Shown here: positions 25,386-34,006 of the stretch, in pieces
How positions within the stretch are numbered: position 1 is the stretch's first letter
Layout of the letters: the number at the start of each line of letters is the position of its first letter
Origin: Alphaproteobacteria bacterium
GTDB lineage: Bacteria > Pseudomonadota > Alphaproteobacteria > Rs-D84
Reading direction: 5' to 3'
Assembly (NCBI GenBank): GCA_017471445.1
Contig: JAFUTJ010000014.1
Span: forward strand, 1-38,919
DNA length: 38,919 bases
The notes under the pieces: generated by a model
What the model was told of the DNA's origin: nothing
The model's database searches: none
The model's input: only the letters and a program-made list of their open reading frames with translations
Made by a program: the position numbers and the translations under genes

Positions 25386-26572
25386 AATTCATCCCCCATA
25401 TCTTGCCAACCATCAGACATTAAATCCGCAAAATCATTTGCGTTCGGCATATCTGGGATGGTTGCACGATTCAGTTTTAACTGTGAAAACATCGGTGGCG
25501 TTGTTGATGGGAAAGACCAATTACCAAAACGCAACGGCGGTGTTGTTGACATCAATAATTCCCCAGATACAGTTAAACCAAAATTATCATAAAACATTAT
25601 CTCTTTGGCGGATATCAGTGGTGCTGCAACGGTACTGGTACTGATTGCGGTAAAACCACTGACACTGCGGGCACTGCTGGATTTTATAACAAAATCATGG
25701 GCAACGTTTACAGAATTGGTAACGGTTGCACGGTCTGCGATAATGCGACCCGATGTGGTGTACCCGTCGCCATTCATTATGTCGGCATAAATACTGCGGA
25801 AACCGGTTATATCGCCCGACACGCGCAACGAACCGATTTCAACATCTGCGCCATCCATATTTGCCCCATCAGAAAAATAAACATTGGTCGCACTTAATGC
25901 ATCAGAATTAACAAACATTGCCGTGCCATTTGTGACACGCGCCGCATCAGCCACAACGCCACCAACATCGTATAACGCATTTCCGCCCATATTCAGATTT
26001 CGCATCATGACATTCAAATCATCTTCGCCAGATGTTCCACGATGCAGGTATTTATTAGTATCTTGGCCAACAAAATCACGCGACACACGATAAATTAAAT
26101 TACCAACATCAAATTCTGGTGCAGAAACCGCCCAACCATTGCCGTATGCGATACCGTCGGCACCAACGACCGCCGCCGCATCACCAATATGGCGCGCAAT
26201 ACGCGTATTACGCATTGTGTCACCACCAGTATCAAACGACAAATAAACATCTGTAACAGATGCAGAACCTGCAACATATTTATCAATAAACCCGGCGGTT
26301 GCGACATCTGAAATCTGGGCCAATTCATCATCTGATAATTTTATTTGCGCGACATCTGGCCATAATGCCTGGTTCGTGCGAACAAAGTTTAACGCCGTAT
26401 CGCGCATTGATAATATGTTTTTGGCAATTGCAATATCTGTAATCGTATGGTTCGTTTCCATAATTTGGGAATATACAAACGGGGCCGTTACAGCACAAAC
26501 AGCCATGACCATCAGCACTTCCATTGCACTGGCCCCGCGTGATAAATTATTAAAAAGCCTTGCCCTAAACAC
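25382..26572 (-). CDS. Prepilin-like protein, 396 aa
   Basis: The N-terminus MFRARLFNNLSRGASAMEVL continues into the hydrophobic MVMAVCAVTAPFVYSQ. A cut at RG/ASAME puts Glu at position 5, the textbook type IV prepilin pattern. It starts with GTG at 26572, after GGGAAAAAATAACT, and overlaps both neighbours (8 and 4 bases). The body contains repeated beta-rich segments (NGTAMFVNSDALSATNVYFS and similar) like the two paralogues. It resembles no named pilin beyond the N-terminus. Confidence 0.76.
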   Translation of the reverse strand: MFRARLFNNLSRGASAMEVLMVMAVCAVTAPFVYSQIMETNHTITDIAIAKNILSMRDTALNFVRTNQALWPDVAQIKLSDDELAQISDVATAGFIDKYVAGSASVTDVYLSFDTGGDTMRNTRIARHIGDAAAVVGADGIAYGNGWAVSAPEFDVGNLIYRVSRDFVGQDTNKYLHRGTSGEDDLNVMMRNLNMGGNALYDVGGVVADAARVTNGTAMFVNSDALSATNVYFSDGANMDGADVEIGSLRVSGDITGFRSIYADIMNGDGYTTSGRIIADRATVTNSVNVAHDFVIKSSSARSVSGFTAISTSTVAAPLISAKEIMFYDNFGLTVSGELLMSTTPPLRFGNWSFPSTTPPMFSQLKLNRATIPDMPNANDFADLMSDGWQDMGDEF

Positions 26573-27920
26573 AGTTATTTTTTCCCGACATCAAACATTG
26601 CTTTATATTAATTCTTTTTTCCAGTCGTTGCCAAAACACATATTGGCATATTATATTTTGCGCTAATGATTTTTGATTATATTCACCACCGTTTTTTTCA
26701 ATGACTGTTTTACAATCAACCGTGTCACCATCATCTGATGATGCGTCTTTGATTATGCGAAATCCACCATTATCAACATCAGATACCAATACATCCGGCA
26801 TAATAGATGTACCAGATGGACGGATATCAAGTATTACCGACCCGCTGCCCCCACCCAGTAATGAATTTGAGGTTTGATCACGCAGGGTTATGTTTGCGGC
26901 ACTGATACTATCAACCTCTATCCCGCTGCGGGTGGTATATTCCAACGAATCAGAACCGATATAAACATCTTGGCCGCGCGAAACATTTATATACGACGAT
27001 ACATCCAGACGTTCCACACTGAAATTTATCCGACTGGTTACAACATTACCACGCACATTCCATTCCAACGGCCCAGAAAAACCAGTGTGGCCCGCCGTCA
27101 TCGCAAAATCATACACCGATGCAACGCGCGAAGAAAAACTACCGGCGTTACCAAATTTTGCAACCGTACGCCCAGAAACAGATTTTGCAGACAATGTCCC
27201 ACGCGTCAGACTTAATGCAGATTCGCCGTTCTGGGTCTGAAACACGGTACGGTCTGCGGTAACTTGCGATATTTTATTGCGTACCTTGCGCCCATTTTCG
27301 GCACCAACAATACTTAACGTGCCAAATTCTGCACCGGCAAAATCACCACGACGCGCAATTGCGTCACCAACACCGTTCAGCGTAAATTTACCCATATCTA
27401 AATCGGTTAAAAACGCACTGGCCCCGATGTCGGATTCATTGCGGCGAACAATATCGGAATATGTGTTTTCTAGTGCCAGTCCAACATTTATTGAATTATC
27501 ATCCGGCATTGCATAAAACCCAATACGACGCGCCATTTCGGCAATATGGTACGAACTGATACGCCCACCTGTAATTCGCAAATATGCCGACACATCTGTT
27601 TCATTCTTATTTATAACCAATGAGATATCTTGACCGAATGACGTTTTTGGCACAAACCCCAGTGGTAATCCATATGGTTCCAGCAAATCAGAAAACGCCG
27701 TACCAGACACAACCGTTTCATTATATGGTAACGCATTTGCATTTTCCCGCACATATATTCGGGCCGCAGTTTGTGCAACATCAACCTTGTGCGTGGCGGC
27801 GTACATTTTTGCATCCACATCGCGCAATGCCAAACGGTTCGCAACAAACGGCATAAACGCAAAGATTAATGTCAACGCCAACAAGGCCTGTAATAAAAAA
27901 CTTCCACGTTGTAAATGCAA
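26565..27920 (-). CDS. Prepilin-like protein lacking Glu5, 451 aa
   Basis: I place the start at TTG 27920. GGAGG sits 9 bases upstream, and this gives a short prepilin leader (LHLQRG) before SFLLQALLALTLIFAFMPFV. The open frame extends to 28061 but would put ~47 odd residues first and run through the promoter. After a cut at RG/SFLLQ position 5 is Gln, not Glu. Minor pseudopilins that cap the tip, such as GspK, also lack Glu5, so this may be a tip or initiator subunit. It overlaps the next gene by 8 bases. First gene of the operon that ends with the pseudouridine synthase. Confidence 0.74.
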   Translation of the reverse strand: MHLQRGSFLLQALLALTLIFAFMPFVANRLALRDVDAKMYAATHKVDVAQTAARIYVRENANALPYNETVVSGTAFSDLLEPYGLPLGFVPKTSFGQDISLVINKNETDVSAYLRITGGRISSYHIAEMARRIGFYAMPDDNSINVGLALENTYSDIVRRNESDIGASAFLTDLDMGKFTLNGVGDAIARRGDFAGAEFGTLSIVGAENGRKVRNKISQVTADRTVFQTQNGESALSLTRGTLSAKSVSGRTVAKFGNAGSFSSRVASVYDFAMTAGHTGFSGPLEWNVRGNVVTSRINFSVERLDVSSYINVSRGQDVYIGSDSLEYTTRSGIEVDSISAANITLRDQTSNSLLGGGSGSVILDIRPSGTSIMPDVLVSDVDNGGFRIIKDASSDDGDTVDCKTVIEKNGGEYNQKSLAQNIICQYVFWQRLEKRINIKQCLMSGKNNCV

Positions 27921-27949
27921 AAGAATCCACCTCCGTCCTACAACTGGAC

Positions 27950-28001
27950 AGAATAGCAATTGAAAAAAAATATTGCAATCGCTTTTCAGATAATTTATCA
28001 T
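27950..28001. promoter_or_regulatory. Divergent promoters sharing one palindromic -35
   Basis: TTGCAA at 27973-27978 is its own reverse complement. Rightward, a 17-base spacer leads to TATCAT (27996-28001) for the DUF4167 gene. Leftward, a 17-base spacer leads to TATTCT (27950-27955) for the prepilin-like operon. If both are used, polymerase cannot occupy both at once. Confidence 0.55.
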
Positions 28002-28071
28002 CTGTTCCGTTAAAGGGCAATGGCGAAAAACGCTGTTGCAGAAATTAATCCCCTGATACAAAGAATGAAAT

Positions 28072-28356
28072 ATGCAAAGTAAGAAAAATCAATCGTCCGT
28101 CGGCATGATGATTCAGCGTTGTCACAAATGGCGGCAAAAACGCAAACAGTATATTGACCAAGCACGCGTAACCACAGACGACATTGAACGCGAACGTCTG
28201 TTACAGGCCGCCGAACACTATGGCCGCATCGTCACCGCAGAACAGGGAAAAATTGATTCATCGCGCGGTCCGTCCGAACGCAACGCCCAACAAACAACAC
28301 CTGTTGATGACGTATCTGATGACGAAGCGTTACCAGAATTTATTACCAAGATATAA
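28072..28356 (+). CDS. DUF4167 family protein
   Basis: A 94-aa protein. Residues ~23-60 (KRKQYIDQARVTTDDIERER and the following LLQAAEHYGRIVTAEQ) match the DUF4167 core, which in Alphaproteobacteria has the pattern KY..LARDA..SGD...AENYLQHAEHY.R. The rest is charged and probably disordered (IDSSRGPSERNAQQTTPVDD). Function unknown; the family is thought to be nucleic-acid associated because members are basic and Arg-rich. There is no clear ribosome site before the ATG. It heads the plus-strand run that leads to dnaX. Confidence 0.75.
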   Translation: MQSKKNQSSVGMMIQRCHKWRQKRKQYIDQARVTTDDIERERLLQAAEHYGRIVTAEQGKIDSSRGPSERNAQQTTPVDDVSDDEALPEFITKI

Positions 28357-28416
28357 TACAAAAAATTCCCATTGCTTTATTGCGTATGCGCAGGTTCGCG
28401 CGTACGCGTTTTTATA

Positions 28417-28444
28417 TTGAAATTCATATTGACTGTGATATTCT
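28417..28444 (+). promoter_or_regulatory. Possible dnaX promoter
   Basis: TTGAAA (28417-28422), a 16-base spacer and TATTCT (28439-28444), in the 110-base gap before dnaX. This is moderately good and may add to read-through from the upstream gene. Confidence 0.4.
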
Positions 28445-28466
28445 TGCAACAAAAGGAAGTTATCGC

Positions 28467-30053
28467 ATGGATTCAAGTTATACCGTTCTGGCCCGCAAGT
28501 ACCGCAGCCAAGATTTTCAATCACTTATTGGTCAAGATGTATTGGTAAAAACATTGACCACCGCAATAAAGACTGGCCGTATTGCACATGCATATATTTT
28601 TACCGGTATTCGTGGCACAGGCAAGACCAGCACGGCGCGAATCTTGGCCAAGGCATTAAACTGTCTGGCAAACGATGGCCCAACCGACGCACCATGCGGC
28701 GTATGTGAAAATTGTCGCGCAATTGCCGCAGGTCAACATATTGATGTTATGGAAATTGACGCGGCATCGCATACCGGCGTTGATAATATGCGTGATATAC
28801 TGGATGCCGCCCAGTATCGCCCAACAAATGGCCGGTACAAGGTTTATATTATTGACGAAGTGCACATGTTGTCGACCAGTGCGTTTAATGCGCTGTTAAA
28901 AACACTGGAAGAACCACCGGCACACGTAATATTCATTTTAGCAACCACCGAAATACGCAAGGTTCCGGTTACAATTTTGTCGCGATGCCAACGCTTTGAC
29001 CTGGTTCGCGTGCCATTAGATACATTAAAGAAACATTTTGCATGGATTGCATCACAAGAAAACGTCAAATTGTCTGATGCGGCAAATGAATTATTGGCGC
29101 GCGCCGCCGATGGTTCGGTTCGTGATGGGTTGTCCCTGTTAGACCAGGCAATTGCCCAAACCGGTGGCGATGTTACCGAAAGTGCGGTTCTGGACATGCT
29201 TAAACGCACCGACCGTGGCGTTGTTGTTGATTTGATGCGGACAATGTTATCTGGCGATACGGCAGCGGCATTGGCGCGCGTTGATGAAATTTATAATAAC
29301 GGGGCTGATTTATCAATGCTGTTACTGGACATGATGGAATGGACACATTGGGCAACACGCATGCATCCGGCACTGCGCGCGGGCGAAATTCACAATACGC
29401 CATACACCGCCGACCAACGTGAACGCATTATGGAAATAAATAAAAATACATCGCTAAATACCCTGTCCCGTATATGGCAGGTGTTGGTTGCCGCGGTTCC
29501 AGAAATGCAGGCGGCATCAAATCAAAAGCAATGCTTTGACATGTTAATTATACGTTGTGTTCATATTGCCGATATGCCAAATGTTACGGAAATACTGAAA
29601 CAGGCCCAGTCATCATCGCCCGCGCCGCGTGCGCCCCTGCCCCAGTCGGCACCGTCAAAACCCGCGGCCACACAACCGGTTCAAACGACACAAACGCACA
29701 CCACACCACAGACAATTACAATTACCAGTGCCGATGATTTGGCACGTGCGTTACAGGATTCGCGCGAAATACTGATGTATTCATATTACAGCAGCAATAT
29801 TGAAATTGTTGAATTTGGCAATAATACAATTAAATACTTTGACCGTAAAAATGATATGGATTTTGCGCATAAACTGGCCACGTTTTTAGCGGACAAAACA
29901 GGTAACACATGGACGCTGACCCGGGTGGAACAATCGCCACATGCACAAACCATAACCGAACAGAAAAAGCAAGAATTGGAATCTGACCCAATGATTGCCA
30001 GCGCAATGAACCTGTTTGCAGATGCCCAGATTGTCGGCGTAAAACAACAATAA
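28467..30053 (+). CDS. dnaX: DNA polymerase III subunit gamma/tau
   Basis: A 528-aa protein. It is the ATPase of the clamp loader that puts the sliding clamp on DNA. The start is ATG 28467 (MDSSYTVLARKYRSQDFQSL), with AAAAGGAAG upstream; the open frame starts earlier without a ribosome site. Motifs: Walker A GIRGTGKTS, zinc-binding CGVCENC, DEVHML (Walker B), SRCQRFDL, and the linker region rich in Pro/Thr (~390-440). The C-terminal domain is shorter than in E. coli tau. A recombination gene (recR) and the ybaB-type gene that often follow dnaX are absent; a prepilin-like gene follows instead. Confidence 0.96.
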   Translation: MDSSYTVLARKYRSQDFQSLIGQDVLVKTLTTAIKTGRIAHAYIFTGIRGTGKTSTARILAKALNCLANDGPTDAPCGVCENCRAIAAGQHIDVMEIDAASHTGVDNMRDILDAAQYRPTNGRYKVYIIDEVHMLSTSAFNALLKTLEEPPAHVIFILATTEIRKVPVTILSRCQRFDLVRVPLDTLKKHFAWIASQENVKLSDAANELLARAADGSVRDGLSLLDQAIAQTGGDVTESAVLDMLKRTDRGVVVDLMRTMLSGDTAAALARVDEIYNNGADLSMLLLDMMEWTHWATRMHPALRAGEIHNTPYTADQRERIMEINKNTSLNTLSRIWQVLVAAVPEMQAASNQKQCFDMLIIRCVHIADMPNVTEILKQAQSSSPAPRAPLPQSAPSKPAATQPVQTTQTHTTPQTITITSADDLARALQDSREILMYSYYSSNIEIVEFGNNTIKYFDRKNDMDFAHKLATFLADKTGNTWTLTRVEQSPHAQTITEQKKQELESDPMIASAMNLFADAQIVGVKQQ

Positions 30054-30077
30054 TCAGCGGTGGGAAAGGGAATAAAC

Positions 30078-30530
30078 ATGAAAACAGAATACGGACGTTC
30101 ATTAATTGAAATTATCGGTGTAATGGCGATTGGTGCGGTAATGACCGCCGGTGCATTTGGTATATATAACGCAATACGAAACAATCAAAAACGTACCATT
30201 GCGGGTGTACACTTAGAACAAATTGCAAAGAATACCAAAATTTTAATGGCCGCGCGTGGCGATTATCGTGGGGTTTCGGTTGAATACCTGGCCAAGGCGG
30301 GCGCAATTGACTTTATTGATGCACCGATGGGTGGCGAAAAATGGTCTGTTGATGCATCTGTGGACGGTACGTCGTTTTCAATTAACTTGACCGAATTAAC
30401 ACGTGGGGAATGCGAATTCTTTACCGCCGCGCCACCACGGTGGGCAACGCATGTGATAGTGAACGGCTATGAATCAGGTGATTCATGTTTTTCATCGAAC
30501 ACCAACTATGTTTCGTTTGTTGTTGAATAA
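30078..30530 (+). CDS. Type IV pilin-like protein, 150 aa
   Basis: The N-terminus MKTEYGRSLIEIIGVMAIGA continues into VMTAGAFGIY. A cut at YG/RSLIE puts Glu at position 5 and gives a classic pilin N-helix. The C-terminal part has two Cys (GECEFF, GDSCFS) that could close the D-loop of a pilin. It is the size of a true major pilin or PilS-like subunit. Start ATG 30078, after GGGAAAGGGAA. It is 24 bases after dnaX and directly abuts the lipoprotein gene, so the two are translated together. Confidence 0.8.
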   Translation: MKTEYGRSLIEIIGVMAIGAVMTAGAFGIYNAIRNNQKRTIAGVHLEQIAKNTKILMAARGDYRGVSVEYLAKAGAIDFIDAPMGGEKWSVDASVDGTSFSINLTELTRGECEFFTAAPPRWATHVIVNGYESGDSCFSSNTNYVSFVVE

Positions 30531-31211
30531 ATGCCATTATGGAAAATATTTTTATCAATATTATGCATTGCAACACTGGCTGCGTGTATGCCGTACCATA
30601 GCCCGAATCGCGATACATGGCCAACATATCTGCGTGGGGCCAGTTTTACAGACATGACTGATAAATCACGTACGGCGAAAATACCGGTATTTTTAGGTGC
30701 AAATGGCAAACTGATAACCAGTGAAAATATTCCAACAAAGTTAGAATACGGTGACAAGGCAGCATCTGATAATATTGTTGCCCAATATTACATGTCACGG
30801 TTGGAATATGCGTTGTACGACGCGCTGCGCAAACCTGGGATTTCGGTTCAACGCGCCGGTACAGATGTTGTTGTGATATTGGTACGCGATGCATTAATGG
30901 AATTAAACGCGCCCGACTTATCAGAATCAGGGGTTGATACATTAAAAACAATATCAAAAATATTAAATAAATATGATGCAACGTTTATTGAAATCGCGGG
31001 ATATACCGATGCGACACGCGATACAAACGCGGCACGGGCATTATCGTTTGATATGGCCGAACGCGCGGCGGTATATATGTCACATGCAAACGTTAATCCA
31101 GTACGTATGTTTATTGTTGGGCGCGGCGCGGCACGCCCAATTGCCGCCCAGGATGATATAGGTCGCCTGACCAATAGGCGCATTGAATTACGCATTGCGC
31201 CCGCCAGATAA
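30531..31211 (+). CDS. OmpA-domain lipoprotein
   Basis: A 226-aa protein. It has a lipoprotein signal (FLSILCIATLAAC, lipobox LAAC with the modified Cys at 19). The C-terminal ~100 residues form an OmpA-like peptidoglycan-binding domain (IEIAGYTDATRDTNAARALS...NVNPVRMFIVGRGAARPIA...GRLTNRRIELRI). Probably anchored in the outer membrane and bound to cell wall. Its ATG directly follows the pilin-like stop codon (TAAATG). Related proteins serve as outer-membrane anchors or secretion-system lipoproteins; the pilin neighbour hints at such a link. Confidence 0.85.
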   Translation: MPLWKIFLSILCIATLAACMPYHSPNRDTWPTYLRGASFTDMTDKSRTAKIPVFLGANGKLITSENIPTKLEYGDKAASDNIVAQYYMSRLEYALYDALRKPGISVQRAGTDVVVILVRDALMELNAPDLSESGVDTLKTISKILNKYDATFIEIAGYTDATRDTNAARALSFDMAERAAVYMSHANVNPVRMFIVGRGAARPIAAQDDIGRLTNRRIELRIAPAR

Positions 31212-31290
31212 TTTTTTTAGGACAAGTTTCCCTTTCATTTTAATATTTTTATTGCTATACTGGCACCATCAACAACAGAAAGGAAAAAAG

Positions 31291-31962
31291 ATGGCAAATA
31301 CAAACACAAATAACACAAACCAATTAACAAAAAAATATGTCAAAATTGGCATCGTTGCAGCAATCGTGGTTATAGTTGCAATCGTTGGCATATGCACCGT
31401 TCGTGCGTTTAATCGCGGTGGCGATGCAACAATTGACCAAGCGTTAAGCGGCGTTTCAACCGACGCAGAAACCGCAGCAGGTCTGCGTATGGCCGTTGTT
31501 CGTATGGACGCAATTCAGATGGATGCCGTTGCATTAAAAGATTTACGTGCCCAGAAAGAAAAATATGAATCACGTCTGCGCGATGAATTGACCAAAGAAC
31601 AAAAGGCATTGGAAAAAGAAAAATCCGAAATTGAAAAGTCCCAAGACGTATTGTCACGTGATGCGTTGGCACGCCGTGTGTCTGATTATCAAAACCGCGT
31701 TGGAAAATTACAACGTGATTTGGCCGAACGCGCGCAAAGCATCGAAGCGTCGTATCAAAAGGCACTGAATGACGTTCAGAAAAAACATCTGGACCCAATT
31801 ATCGAAGGGATTATTGCAAAAAAGAACTTAGGATTGGTAATTGATGGGCGGTTTGCGCGCGTTGGTGAAACCGCAAAAGAATTGGACATTACATCAGATG
31901 TTGTGTCGGCATTAGATAAACGTGTATCAAAAATAAAAATGGACACGCCAAAGGGTTTCTAA
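31291..31962 (+). CDS. OmpH/Skp-like protein with a membrane anchor
   Basis: A 223-aa protein. The start is ATG 31291 (MANTNTNNTNQLTKKYVKIG), with GAAAGGAAAAAAG upstream. A single hydrophobic helix follows (IGIVAAIVVIVAIVGICTV, ~19-38). Residues ~70-170 are a strongly charged coiled coil (RAQKEKYESRLRDELTKEQK and onwards) followed by GLVIDGRFARVGETAKELDIT, which is the OmpH/Skp pattern. Skp is a periplasmic chaperone with a cleaved signal; here the N-terminal segment looks more like a permanent anchor. A weak TATACT lies at 31256-31261. Confidence 0.8.
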   Translation: MANTNTNNTNQLTKKYVKIGIVAAIVVIVAIVGICTVRAFNRGGDATIDQALSGVSTDAETAAGLRMAVVRMDAIQMDAVALKDLRAQKEKYESRLRDELTKEQKALEKEKSEIEKSQDVLSRDALARRVSDYQNRVGKLQRDLAERAQSIEASYQKALNDVQKKHLDPIIEGIIAKKNLGLVIDGRFARVGETAKELDITSDVVSALDKRVSKIKMDTPKGF

Positions 31963-31981
31963 AAAAATACAACCAAATAGA

Positions 31982-32012
31982 AAACCGCCCGATATCGGGC
32001 GGTTTGATTTTG
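31982..32012. terminator. Bidirectional terminator between the OmpH-like gene and aspS
   Basis: A perfect palindrome: AAACCGCCCGAT followed by its exact complement (31982-32005). Its T-rich tail GATTTTGTTTT serves the plus strand. The A-rich stretch on the other side, AAATAGAAAA, serves aspS. Confidence 0.85.
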
Positions 32013-32017
32013 TTTTA

Positions 32018-33772
32018 CTAATTTTTTTTGCGAACCTGAATATGTACTTCGCGTAATTGTTGTTCTGTCACCTCGCGCGGGGCCCCCAACATTAAATCTT
32101 GGCCACGTTGGTTCGTTGGGAACAAAACCACTTCGCGCAGGTTTGTTGTGCCCAATATTATTGAAACCAATCGGTCAATACCAAACGCGCACCCACCGTG
32201 CGGTGGCGCACCATATTGAAACGCCGCGTACATACCGCCAAACTTTTCACGAACAACATCCGCACCATAGCCGGCAATGGCAAACGCCTTTATCATCGTT
32301 TCTGGATTATAATTTCGCAGGCCACCACTGCAAATTTCGGCACCATTTAATACCATATCAAACTGGTTTGCCTTGATTTTCAATGGGTCGCCGTCTAATT
32401 CACCGCGGGGTAAACTGAACGGATTATGCCCGAAATCAATTGCGCCTGTTTCTTCGTTTAATTCATAAAACGGAAATTCTTCTATCCAACAGAACTTAAA
32501 TTCATTTTTGTTAATTAAGCCTAAATCATCCCCCAATTTTATGCGTAATTTACCTGCTGCCTTGGGTGCATTTTCTTTTGTATCACATACAAAAAACAAT
32601 GATGAATTATCGCCAGAAATCGCACGCAGTTTTTCAATCCGCGCAGAATCCAGTTTCTTGGCAACCGGGCCCTTGGCTTCATCGCCAAATATGATATATC
32701 CCAATCCCCCCAGGCCCAATTCACGTGTTGCATATTCGCCCAGTTTATCAAAGAACGAACGTGGTTTATCCGCAGTATTTGGTGCCGGAATCGCACGAAC
32801 AATTGCACCACCTGAAATTGCATTTGCAAATATGCCAAATTCAGAATCGCGGAATACATCTGTTACGTCATGTATTATAATCGGGTTACGTAAATCCGGC
32901 TTGTCCGAACCATATTTCAACATTGCGGTGTCATATGGTATATGCGGAATATTTTCATCAATCTGTGCATTGGGAACAAATTCACGGATTAAATCTGGAA
33001 TCAATATGTCGCCAACCGCCTGAATATCGGATAAATCAACAAACGACATTTCCAAGTCTAATTGGTAAAATTCCAACAAACGGTCCGCCCGCAGGTCTTC
33101 ATCACGAAAACATGGTGCAATTTGGAAATATCTGTCGAATCCGGCAATCTGAATCAATTGCTTAAACTGTTGCGGTGCCTGGGGCAGTGCATAAAACATG
33201 CCATGATGATTACGACTGGGGACGATGTAATCGCGTGCACCTTCGGGACTGGACACTGTTAAAATTGGGGTTTGGAATTCAGAAAATCCCATATCCCACA
33301 TTTTATCGCGCAGAAATTTCATTACGCGATTACGTATCAAAATATTGTTATGCAACGAATCACGCCGCAAATCAATATAACGGTATTTCAAACGCAAATC
33401 TTCGGCAACAGTATCATCATCGCCAAACACTTGGAACGGTAACACATCAGAATTGGTTAACACATCCCACTTGGTTGCTGCAATTTCAATTTCACCGGTT
33501 GGAATTTTATCGTTAACCGCCGATGCATCGCGCGCAACGACCGTTCCAGTAATCATAATAACAGATTCTGGGCGAACACGTTGTAACGCTTCGTCACCGC
33601 CGTCAAAAACAATTTGTGTAATTCCATAATTATCACGCAGGTCAACAAATAACAACGACCCGTGGTCGCGTTTACGATGAACCCAGCCTGACAATGTAAC
33701 GGTTTCACCAACATTCTTTGCGGTCAATTCGCCGCATGTATGCGTTCTGTATTTTGATTTTAATGATAACAT
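32018..33772 (-). CDS. aspS: Aspartyl-tRNA synthetase
   Basis: A 584-aa class II synthetase of bacterial type, with a GAD-type insert, charging tRNA-Asp (possibly also tRNA-Asn if non-discriminating). The start is ATG 33772 (MLSLKSKYRTHTCGELTAKN), after AAAGGGACCAAA. Anticodon-binding OB-fold (GWVHRKRDHGSLLFVDLRDNYG), motif 2 (FQIAPCFRDEDLRADR), motif 3 (GGCAFGIDRLV) and C-terminal LFPTNQRGQDLMLGAP. It has its own promoter (33956-33984) and a long structured leader (33773-33949) with a T-box-like motif. Confidence 0.96.
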   Translation of the reverse strand: MLSLKSKYRTHTCGELTAKNVGETVTLSGWVHRKRDHGSLLFVDLRDNYGITQIVFDGGDEALQRVRPESVIMITGTVVARDASAVNDKIPTGEIEIAATKWDVLTNSDVLPFQVFGDDDTVAEDLRLKYRYIDLRRDSLHNNILIRNRVMKFLRDKMWDMGFSEFQTPILTVSSPEGARDYIVPSRNHHGMFYALPQAPQQFKQLIQIAGFDRYFQIAPCFRDEDLRADRLLEFYQLDLEMSFVDLSDIQAVGDILIPDLIREFVPNAQIDENIPHIPYDTAMLKYGSDKPDLRNPIIIHDVTDVFRDSEFGIFANAISGGAIVRAIPAPNTADKPRSFFDKLGEYATRELGLGGLGYIIFGDEAKGPVAKKLDSARIEKLRAISGDNSSLFFVCDTKENAPKAAGKLRIKLGDDLGLINKNEFKFCWIEEFPFYELNEETGAIDFGHNPFSLPRGELDGDPLKIKANQFDMVLNGAEICSGGLRNYNPETMIKAFAIAGYGADVVREKFGGMYAAFQYGAPPHGGCAFGIDRLVSIILGTTNLREVVLFPTNQRGQDLMLGAPREVTEQQLREVHIQVRKKN

Positions 33773-33949
33773 TTTGGTCCCTTTGTTGTTTATCGGGGCT
33801 GCGAAAATATTTGCTTTTTTCGGCACCGATATTTTGTTGCGTCGGGGCGCGAATTTAACCGCGCGGTGCCACCCGAATTTATCACTTTTATTGGGTTTTG
33901 GTGCCTACATGGGTGTCAGTCATATCAACAGCCCCGCGCCCGAAAATAC
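33773..33949 (-). promoter_or_regulatory. aspS leader RNA with a T-box-like motif
   Basis: On the minus strand GGGTGGCACCGCG (33862-33874) is followed by CGCGCCCC (33844-33851). Together they give the T-box antiterminator layout: GGG/CCC helix, a UGGCACC bulge and a GCG/CGC helix. UGGC would pair with the GCCA 3' end expected of tRNA-Asp. GGCACCG in this motif is also complementary to CGGTGCC further down (33822-33828). GGGGCTG near the leader start (33929-33935) is complementary to CAGCCCC just before the ribosome site (33795-33801). That gives at least two competing folds. The 5' part is compact (~60 nt) and contains GACA, a possible specifier. T-boxes are rare in Proteobacteria, so this needs proof. 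Confidence 0.5.
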
Positions 33950-33955
33950 GGCATA

Positions 33956-33984
33956 ATTCTAGTCGGAAATTTTTTTATTTGCAA
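33956..33984 (-). promoter_or_regulatory. Promoter of aspS
   Basis: Minus-strand TTGCAA (33979-33984), 17-base spacer and TAGAAT (33956-33961). It would start transcription near 33949 and leave a 177-nt leader, long for this compact genome. Confidence 0.75.
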
Positions 33985-34006
33985 GGTTTATATTACCCCC
34001 AGCCCA

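Noticed and set aside
26680..26705. CACCACCGTTTTTTTC resembles half of the recombination site
   Set aside because: Only the core and one T-run match; the left arm is absent and it lies inside a prepilin-like coding sequence, so chance similarity is likely.
27921..28061. N-terminal extension of the first prepilin-like gene to 28061
   Set aside because: It crosses the divergent promoter, and the TTG at 27920 has a much better ribosome site and yields a normal prepilin leader.
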